64,000 nucleotides of DNA from Neorhizobium sp. SHOUNA12A (GTDB taxonomy: Bacteria; Pseudomonadota; Alphaproteobacteria; Rhizobiales; Rhizobiaceae). The number at the start of each line of letters is the position of its first letter. The first letter of the stretch is position 1. The notes beneath the pieces were generated by a model. That model was not told the DNA's origin. It did no database searches and saw only the letters and a program-made list of their open reading frames with translations. Of the stretch, positions 51,841-60,700 are shown one piece after another. Position numbers and translations under genes: made by a program. The DNA lies in NCBI RefSeq assembly GCF_023006505.1, contig NZ_JALBGV010000020.1, forward strand, positions 1 through 64,000, in the 5' to 3' direction.

Positions 51841-52581
51841 CTAGGTGACGAGACCGAGGCGGAACGTCGAAGCGACGACATGCTGGCGGTTCTTGGCGCG
51901 CAGCTTCTCCTGAAGCCCGTTGATGTACCAGTCGACCGTGTGGCTGGAGATATCGAGCGACTTTGCAATCTCGTTGGAGGTCAGGCCCTCGGCCAGCAGC
52001 ACGATGACTTCCATCTCGCGGCGGGTAAGCTGGGTGTCGACTTTTGCGACAGCTTCCAGTTCTTCTGCCTGGCCGCGCAGCTCCAGAAAGCGCCAGAACG
52101 TCCTCTTGGCGGCGGCATCGAACAGCGCCGTTTCAGCAGGCGAAAGATCCACGGGCCGTCCGCCGATGGTCATGTTGCCGAGCAACCCGTTGCGGCCATG
52201 GATCGGAAACATATAGCCGTCCTGGAGACCGTAACGCATCCCCTCCTGCATCATCCGCTGCATGCGCTGCCGATGCGGATCGTTGCGGAGCCTGAGGACA
52301 GCGTCCCGCCAGCGGAAGTGTCTTTGCGCGATGCTGAGCATCCGGATGGTCGGATCGACCAGCACGTATTTGCGGCTCTCGTAGATTTCCTGCCAGCCTT
52401 CCGGCCAGCGTTCGGCGAGGGACAAGCCTGCCGGCCCCTGGTGAGAGCGTGGCCGGATAACCAGTCCGTAATATTCGAAACCATAGGCTTTCAGCAGGGA
52501 TTCGAGCTGAGCCGTCAGCTCCGCCTCGGTCTTGACTTCCCCGACGAGTACCAAGAGTTGCACGACCAGCTGAATGTTCAC
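51841..52581 (-). CDS. LuxR-type regulator with autoinducer-binding domain (solo)
   Basis: A 246-residue regulator. The N-terminal domain (about 15-160) has the acyl-homoserine-lactone pocket pattern: YYGLVIRP, then W-x(6)-Y, LVDPTI (the conserved Asp-Pro) and a later Trp in FRWRDAV. The C-terminal HTH is LTRREMEVIVLLAEGLTSNEIAKSLDISSHTVDWYINGLQEKLRAKNR, a full LuxR HTH. No luxI-type synthase is in the window, so it is a LuxR solo that may respond to AHLs or other signals. It is divergent from ndvA, with 310 bp between, and lies after pyc on the same strand. Confidence 0.9.
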   Translation of the reverse strand: MNIQLVVQLLVLVGEVKTEAELTAQLESLLKAYGFEYYGLVIRPRSHQGPAGLSLAERWPEGWQEIYESRKYVLVDPTIRMLSIAQRHFRWRDAVLRLRNDPHRQRMQRMMQEGMRYGLQDGYMFPIHGRNGLLGNMTIGGRPVDLSPAETALFDAAAKRTFWRFLELRGQAEELEAVAKVDTQLTRREMEVIVLLAEGLTSNEIAKSLDISSHTVDWYINGLQEKLRAKNRQHVVASTFRLGLVT

Positions 52582-52891
52582 GACTTGCTCCCGCCGCGCT
52601 CTTTCCGGGCGCTTCTTTTCTTTGTATTAAATTTCAGTGACTTCCCTTATTCACAATCGATTAGCATAGTTATCATTCGTTGAAGGTATACCGCGAAATC
52701 TAGCCCTTGACGGCTTTCTGTGAGAAGCTGTGAACTGGTTCGAGACACCGAATACGGGAAGTCTTGCTCTCCATGAAACATTTCTGGCAGAAGGGTATTA
52801 TCTCCGGCATCCGTCGCGGAATTGCCGTTTACGATCATTAGATTACCGATGCCGCTGCCATGGCGGCTCCACATGAAAAAGGTTGCGCCAG
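52582..52891. other. Divergent region between the LuxR-type gene and ndvA
   Basis: 310 bp without a gene. An AT-rich stretch at about 52618-52680 is the likely promoter zone. A CCCTTGACGG box near 52702 resembles a -35 element for ndvA, but I see no good -10 match. No palindrome long enough for a lux box was found. Confidence 0.4.
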
Positions 52892-54661
52892 TTGACGCTG
52901 TTCCAGGTTTACGCACGAGCCCTCAGATATCTGGCCAAGAACAAATGGCGCGTCGGTGCCGTCGTCGTCGCCAATATCGTGCTGGCCGTCATCACCATTG
53001 CCGAACCGATCCTGTTCGGCCGCATCATCGACGCCATTTCATCCGGCGGTACTGTTACTCCGGTCTTGATTTTATGGGCCGGTTTCGGCGTCTTCAATAC
53101 CGTCGCCTACGTGCTTGTCTCCCGCGAGGCCGACAGGCTCGCCCATGGTCGACGCGCGTCGCTGCTGACCGAGGCTTTCGGACGCATCATCTCCATGCCG
53201 CTTGCCTGGCACCACACCCGCGGCACCTCCAATGCGCTGCATACCCTGCTGCGTGCCGCAGAGAGCCTGTTCGGCCTGTGGCTCGAATTCATGCGCACCC
53301 ACCTCGCCACCGCAGTGGCGCTTGTTCTGCTGATCCCGACCGCAATCTCCATGGATTGGCGACTGAGCCTCGTCCTTTTGGTGCTGAGCATCCTCTACTG
53401 GATCATCGGCGTTACGGTAATGAACCGCACCAAGGAGGGCCAGGCCTCGGTCGAGAACCATTACCACACTGTCTTCTCGCATGTGAGCGACGCGATCAGC
53501 AACGTGTCGGTGCTGCACAGCTATAACCGCATCGAAGCCGAGACCCTGGCGCTCAAGGACTATACTAAAGATCTGCTCGCAGCCCAATATCCGGTGCTCG
53601 ACTGGTGGGCCTTGGCGGGCGCGCTCAACCGTACTGCCTCGACGGTGTCCATGGGCGTCATCCTCGTCATCGGTACGCTTCTGGTCCAGCGGGGCGAAAT
53701 CCGGGTCGGCGATGTCGTGGCCTTCATCGGCTTCGCCAACCTGCTGATCGGCCGTCTCGATCTGCTGCGCCAGTTCGCGACCCAGATTTTCGAAGCGCGC
53801 GCCAAGCTCGAAGACTTCTTCACCCTTGAGGATTCCGTCGAAGAGCGTGCCGAGCCGGCCGATGCCGCCGACCTCGGCGAGGTTCGCGGCGAGGTGGAAT
53901 TCCGCGACGTCTCCTTCGGCTTCGCCAGTACGAGCCAGGGCGTCCACAACGTTTCCTTCACCGCAAAAGCCGGGGAGACGGTTGCCATCGTGGGCCCTAC
54001 CGGTGCCGGCAAGACGACGCTTATCAACCTCCTGCAGCGTGTCTACGATCCCCAGGAAGGCAAGATCCTGATCGATGGCGTCGATATCGGCAAGGTGACG
54101 CGGAAATCACTGCGCCATTCCATCGCCACCGTCTTCCAGGATGCCGGTCTCCTGAACCGGTCGATCAGCGAAAACATCCGCCTCGGCCGCGAAGGGGCGA
54201 GCGAGGAGGAAATCGCCAAGGCGGCGGAAGCCGCCGCCGCCGCCGAGTTCATCGAAACCCGGTTGAACGGCTATGAGACGCCTGTCGGCGAGCGCGGCAA
54301 CCGCTTGTCCGGCGGCGAGCGCCAGCGCATCGCCATTGCCCGCGCCATCCTCAAGAATGCACCGATCCTTGTCCTCGACGAGGCGACCAGTGCGCTGGAC
54401 GTCGAGACCGAGGCTCGCGTCAAGACGGCCATCGACCGCCTTCGCGAGAACCGCACCACCTTCATCATCGCCCACCGGCTTTCGACCGTTCGCGATGCGA
54501 ACAAGGTGATCTTCCTCGAGAACGGCCGCGTCGCCGAGATGGGCAGCTATGACGAACTCAGCGAGAGCGGCGGACGTTTTGCCTCGCTGCTGAAGGCAAG
54601 CGGCATCCTGACCGACGACGAAGCGAAGGATCACACGACACCGGAGGCGCAGCCCGCCTGA
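52892..54661 (+). CDS. ndvA: Cyclic beta-1,2-glucan exporter NdvA (ChvA)
   Basis: An ABC exporter half-transporter of 589 residues that moves cyclic beta-1,2-glucan to the periplasm, needed for osmotic adaptation and for nodule invasion or virulence. The N-terminal membrane domain (about 1-310, six helices) starts TLFQVYARALRYLAKNKWRV and includes IAEPILFGRIIDAIS. The ATPase has Walker A GPTGAGKTT, signature LSGGERQRIAIARAIL and Walker B ILVLDEATSALD. There is no ATG; I chose TTG 52892, with AAAGG 10 nt upstream, giving the N terminus known for NdvA, over TTG 52883. It converges on ndvB. Confidence 0.96.
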   Translation: MTLFQVYARALRYLAKNKWRVGAVVVANIVLAVITIAEPILFGRIIDAISSGGTVTPVLILWAGFGVFNTVAYVLVSREADRLAHGRRASLLTEAFGRIISMPLAWHHTRGTSNALHTLLRAAESLFGLWLEFMRTHLATAVALVLLIPTAISMDWRLSLVLLVLSILYWIIGVTVMNRTKEGQASVENHYHTVFSHVSDAISNVSVLHSYNRIEAETLALKDYTKDLLAAQYPVLDWWALAGALNRTASTVSMGVILVIGTLLVQRGEIRVGDVVAFIGFANLLIGRLDLLRQFATQIFEARAKLEDFFTLEDSVEERAEPADAADLGEVRGEVEFRDVSFGFASTSQGVHNVSFTAKAGETVAIVGPTGAGKTTLINLLQRVYDPQEGKILIDGVDIGKVTRKSLRHSIATVFQDAGLLNRSISENIRLGREGASEEEIAKAAEAAAAAEFIETRLNGYETPVGERGNRLSGGERQRIAIARAILKNAPILVLDEATSALDVETEARVKTAIDRLRENRTTFIIAHRLSTVRDANKVIFLENGRVAEMGSYDELSESGGRFASLLKASGILTDDEAKDHTTPEAQPA

Positions 54662-54700
54662 CCAGGCGATCCCGAAGTCGGTCGATCCCGAAGCCCAACG

Positions 54701-54741
54701 AAAAAACCCGCCGCCATTCGCATGGCGGCGGGTTTTCTTTT
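54701..54741. terminator. Bidirectional terminator between ndvA and ndvB
   Basis: AACCCGCCGCCAT and ATGGCGGCGGGTT form a long perfect stem with a 4-nt loop, preceded by an A-run and followed by TTCTTTT, so it can end transcription from both convergent genes. Confidence 0.92.
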
Positions 54742-54765
54742 GTCGGTTTCCGATGATCGGAGGTC

Positions 54766-57700
54766 TCAGCTATCGGCCGGTTCCGGCAGTCGCTTCGCAG
54801 CGGCTCCATCGAGGAGGAAACCTTCCGTCTCATTGACCGCCTGACCGTCGATCGTGACCTTGTCGCCTTCGACAGTGATCTTGTGCACCGTGTCGTCGAT
54901 GGTCAGTTCGGCGGTGAAGCCATTCCAGTCGGTCGGCAGTGCCGGGTTGACGAACAGCCGGTCGCCTTGGCGGCGGATGCCGAGGATGCCCTCGGTGGCC
55001 GCACGATAGAGCCAGCCAGCAGAACCCGTATACCAAGTCCAGCCGCCGCGGCCGGTATGGGAACCGTGACCATAGACATCGGCCGCGACCACATAGGGTT
55101 CGACCCGATAGGTCTCGGCCGCGTCCTGGTCGAGCGCGTGGTTGATCGGGTTCAGCATCTGGAAGCACTTCCAGGCGTCGTCGCCCCGCTTCAGCGCTGC
55201 CAGCGCCAGCACGACCCAGATCGCCGCATGGGTATATTGGCCGCCGTTTTCACGAACACCCGGCGGATAGGCCTTGATATAGCCCGGGTCCTTGCGGGTA
55301 TCCTGGAACGGCGGCGTGAAGAGGCGGATGATGCCGGCTTGGCCGTCGACCAGTTTTTCAAGCACCGCATCCATCGCCTGGGCGGCGCGTTCCGGATCAC
55401 CTTCGCCCGAGAGCACGCTCCAGGACTGGGCAAGCGAGTCGATGCGGCATTCGTCGCTGGTGCTCGAGCCGAGCGCAGAACCATCGTCGAAATAACCGCG
55501 CCGGTAGTAGGTGCCGTCCCAGCCGGCCTTTTCGAGCGCCTGCTTCAGCGTTTCGATATGGTCGGTCCAGCGCTGGATGCGCTTCTTGTCCTTGCGTGCT
55601 TCCGCATAGGGCAGGAAGTTGCGCAGTGCCGCGGCCAGGAACCAGCCGAGCCAGACGCTCATGCCGCGGCCGCCGATGCCGACGCGGTTCATGCCGTCGT
55701 TCCAGTCGCCGCCGAGGATGAGCGGCAGGCCCTTGTCGCCGGTGCGCGTGATCGCCAGGTCCAGCGCCCTTGCCGCATGCTCGTAGACAGTTGCGGTATC
55801 GGTCGACACCGTCGGCTGGAAAAAGGAGTCGTGCTTGTTCTTTTCGAGCACTGGGCCGTCGATGAACGCCAGTTCCTCGTCGAGCAGCGATGCATCGCCG
55901 GTCACCGAGACATATTGGTGGATACCGTAGGCGAGCCAGACGACGTCGTCGGAGATCATCGTCCGGACACCGGCGCCGGAGCCGGGCAGCCACCAGTGCA
56001 GCACGTCGCCTTCCTTGAATTGCCGCGAGGCCGCGTTGACGATCTGGCGGCGGGCAAGCGACGGCTCGTGCACCAGGAAAGCCAAGGTGTCCTGCAGCTG
56101 GTCGCGGAAACCGAAGGCGCCGGATGCCTGGTAGAAGGCGGTGCGGGCCATGATGCGGCAGCCGAGCGCCTGGTAGGGCAGCCAGTGGTTGACCATGTTG
56201 TCGAGCGACTTGTCCGGCGTCGAGATCTTCAGGCGGCCGGTGAAGCCGGTCCAGAAGTCACGATTCGCCGCAAGAATCGGAGCGAACTCCTCGCCGCGCA
56301 GCTGGGCGACCAGCGCCTGAGCCTCTTCCTTGGTATCGGCGTCGCCGAGATAGAAGGTAACCGTCTTCTCTTCGCCCGGGGCAAGCTCGATGTCATAGGC
56401 AAGTGCCGCGCAGGGATCGCCATCGAGATCGAGGGCGTTGCTCAGCGCCGAAGCGGACATCACCGCCGCCGGCATCTGGACCGAACCGAAGCGCCCGATG
56501 AATTCGCGGCGGCTTGCCGTGAAGCCGACCGGCGTCTCCTTCATGCCCATGAAGGCAAAACGGCGGTAGTCGATGCTGTAGGAGTTGGTGGCGAAAAGTG
56601 TTCCCGTCTCCTCGTCCCGGCTGGAGAGGATGAACGGGATGGACCGGGCCGGATTGGCGCCGAGCAGCCATTCCACATAACCGTAGACGCGCAGCCTGCG
56701 TGTTTCCGAGCCGCCGTTATGGACGAGGATGGACGAGAGCTTTGCGGCCCGTGTCCGGTCGACCGTCTGGGTCAACTTGATCTTCAGGCCTTCCTCTTCG
56801 CTCGAGAAGACGGAGTAGCCAAGGCCGTGGCGGGTTTCAAACTTGACTTCCGGCTTGCGCGACAGAACCGCAAACGGGGTCATGACCGCACCACTGTCCC
56901 GGTCGGCGACGTAGAACGCCTCGCCGGGACGGTTGATGACCATGTCGTTGGTCCAGGTCGTCAGCTGATAGTCGCGGGAGTTCTTGGCCCAGGTGAAGCC
57001 TGAGCCTTCCGCCGAAATGTGGAAGCCGAACTTGTCGTTGGAGATGATGTTGATCCACGGCTGCGGCGTCGACTGGCCGCCGTGCAGGCGCACCACATAT
57101 TCGCTGCCGTCCTTGGTGAAACCGCCGAAACCGTTCCAGAAGTCGAGATCCGCCGGTGCCTCGATCGGAGCCGGAGGCTGGAAGATCTCGCCGTTCAGCA
57201 GCGGACGACGATCGACTTCGATCTGCTGGTCCTTCGGCGGCGCGAAGATCGTCGCCGTGCGGTTGAGCTGGTCGCTGATCTTGCCGTTGCGGGCATGCAG
57301 AACCACGCGGGATGCGGCGATCAGGCCTTCCGAACCCTCGTCGTCCATGATGTCGCGGCGCAGCGAGAAGACGTGCTGGCGCTGGCCCTCCTGCTGGCTG
57401 AGGCGGCGGGAACTCTCTGAGAGATGTTCCAGCGCCTGCTGCATTTCCTGCGCATAGGAAGCCGCCCGCTCGTTGAAGATCACGAGGTCGGTGACGACGC
57501 CGCGCGAGCGCAGATATTCCTGGGCGCTCATCGCCTCCTTGGCGACCGGCATGTCGTTGTCGTCGTTGATGCGCAGCGTGAAGATCGGGAAGTCGCCGGA
57601 AACCGACGACGGCCAGAGCGACGACTGCGGCTGCATGCCCGCGTGTATGGTCGCCTGGTCGGCGCGAAGCTGCATGTCCGGATAGATGAGGTAGCGCGCC

Positions 57701-60700
57701 AGGTGCTGGAACGCCGCCGCATCCTGTGAGGAGACGCCGAGGTGGCGCATCTGCACCTGGGTGCGCGTCCAGGCCTGCGTGAGCTCGGTCTGGAAGGCGT
57801 CCGGATGACGATAACGTTCGATCGCCTGGTCGAGTTCTTCGCGCCTGGGTGCCGCGATCGTCCAGAAGATCACGCTCACCTTCTTGCCGGCCGGCACGCG
57901 CACGACGCGGCGCAGCGACAGGATGGGATCGAGCGTGAAGCCGTCGGTGCCCGACAGCGTCGCGCCGGGATCGAAGGCTGCAGCTTCCGAAAGCGTGCGG
58001 CCGCGGCCGAGGAACTTGCGGCGGTCCGTCTCGAATTCGGTCGGCCGGGCCGAACCGGCATTGTCGGCCGCCAGATGGGCGATGATCATGTCCGGTTCGT
58101 TCGGCGCGCGCTTGTTGCGCCACGCGCGGATGACGTCGCCGCGGCGGCCGATTTCGGTGCGAACGAACATCCGCTGGAAGACCGGGTGGGCGTTGTCGTC
58201 GTCCTCGGTGGTCAGCACGGGCTCCATATAGGACGTCACTTCGATGAAGCGATCCTCCGTACCCATGTTGAGCAGCGTCAGACGCCGGCCTTCGGCATCG
58301 TGTTCGCTCGCTACGATGCATTCGACCGTGCTCGTGAGGTCGCCGATCGTCTTGTGGAATTCCGCCCGTTCGTCGGAAAAGATCGCCCTGGTCTTTTCAC
58401 CTTCGATACGACGCGGCTCGGCGGTGGCAGACCACCATTCGCCGTTCGTGGTGTCGCGCAGGAACAGGAACTGGCCCCAGCGATCTTCGGTCGGATCGGG
58501 CTTCCAGCGGGCGACAGACAGTCCGTTCCAGCGGGAATATCCCGAGCCGGTCGCGGTGAGCATGACCGAGTAATGACCGTTGGAGAGCAGCGCCAGCTCC
58601 CGGTCCTTGGTGGCCGGGTTGGTGATGGTGCGGATTTCCGAACGCAACAGTTCGCCCTGGCCCTTGCCGGGGGTTTCTTCGTGCTTGGCGCTCATCACCG
58701 GAATATCGCGCGGCGCCTTTTCCTGCAGCAGCAGTTCGGCGGCCTCGATGGTCGGGTCGGAATGGAAGAGTTCGCGCAGCAGGCCGTTCATCACCACGTT
58801 GGCGATCGCGGCGATCGACATGCCGTGATGGTGGGCATAATAGTTGAACACCACCGCGCAGCGCTTGCCTTCCGGCACGCGGGTCGGCGTGAAATCCACC
58901 GCATCGTAGAAACCGAACACCCCGAGCGCTCCGAGCGAGCGCAGTTCGGTCAGGTTTTCAGAGGCAGCGATCGGATCGTACTGGCTGGCCAGGATCGACG
59001 CATAGGGAGCGATGACGGCGTTTTGTCCGAGGCCGCGCTTGAGGCCGAGCGTCGGCACCCCGAAGTTCGAATACTGATAGTACATCTGATGGTCGAGAGC
59101 GTTGAATGCCGCTTCCGAGATGCCCCATGGCGTGCCGAGGCGGCGGCCGTGGTTCATCTGTTCCTTGACGATCAGATTGTTGGTCTGGTTGAGGATGCCC
59201 CCCTGGCGCTCCTGCATGACGAGCGGCGGCATGAGGTATTCGAACATCGAGCCGGACCAGGAGACCAGCGCGCCGCGCGCACCGATCGGCACCACCTGGC
59301 GGCCGAGCTTGTACCAGTGCTCGGTCGGCAGGTCGCCCTTGGCGATCCCGAACAGGCTGGTCAGACGCGCTTCGGATGCGAGGAGGTCATAGCAGGCTTC
59401 GTCGATCTCGTTGGTTTCGACACGATAGCCGATCGACAGAAGACGACGCTCCTTGCGGAACAGGAAGCTGAAATCCATCGCGAAAGCGAGGCGGCGGGTT
59501 CGGTCGCGCAACACGCCGAGCCGCTCCCGCAGCGATTCGATATTGGCATTGTCGAAGACGCTATCGGCGATATGCGCCTCGCAGGCGGCGACGAGAGATG
59601 CCGACCAGCGGGTAACTTCGTCGCTCTGGGTCGAACGGACTTCCTGATCGAGGTTGACCGCGAGCTTCTGGATGTCGCGGGCAAGCACAGCGAGGTTGAT
59701 GATCCGGATCGACGCGAATTCATGCTCGCGCTTGACCGCGGCAAGCGCATTGCCGAAGCCGGCGATACGCTCCTCCAGACGGCGACGCAGCGGGCGCACG
59801 GTCTTGCGGTCGTCCGGCAGAGCCTTCAGCGTTTCCGCCAGAATGCCGCAGACGTCGCCGATGCCGTCAAGATTGCCCTGAAGATGGGCGGAAGGGGCCT
59901 CGGCCCAGATGCGCAACGCCGACGAGATGGCGATCAGATGGCCGGCGAAGTTGCCGCTGTCGACCGACGAGACGTAGCGCGGCATCAGCGGCTGCAGGGT
60001 ATCGGTATGATACCAGTTGTACATGTGGCCGCGGAACTTGTCGGCTCTTTCAACCGCAGAGATCGTCTGCTCGATGCGCTCGATCGTGTCGGTGAAGCTG
60101 ATCCAGCCGAAATGCCGCGCCGAGATCGTCGACAGCAGGTAGACGCCGATATTGGTCGGCGACGTGCGCTTGGCGATGACCGGGTTCGGCCTCTCCTGGA
60201 AATTGTCCGGCGGCAGGTAGTTCTGCTCCGCGGTCACGAAGGTCTCGAAATACCGCCAGGTGCGGCGGGCGATCTTGCGCAGTTCGATAGACACGGGTTC
60301 CGGCACGAACAGCCGGTCTTCGGTCTCGGCCGACTGGCTGACATACCAGGCAACGAGCGGCGAGAAGATCCACAGCACGGCGAACGGAATACCGACCAGG
60401 AATGCATTGTCGCCCGGCATGGCCGACAGGATGATGCTGAGCACGGCGATTGCCGGCGCATGCCACATCGTCTTGTAATAATCCTGCGGGCTCCCTTGCG
60501 CGCTCGACTGGATCGAGGCGGCGGTGCGCCATTCCAGCATCAGCTTGCGGCTGAAGAACAGGCGGTAGAGAGACCGGGCGATCGCATCGGTCATGATGCA
60601 GGCGGAATCCGCGATGAAGACGACGCGGAGGGCGACCTGCGCATTGGCGGAACGCATGTCCGACCAGACGGAATAGAAATGCGCGCCGGGAACGATATCG

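Noticed and set aside
49128..51848. A 906-codon open frame on the plus strand
   Set aside because: It is antisense to pyruvate carboxylase, whose residues match a known family throughout.
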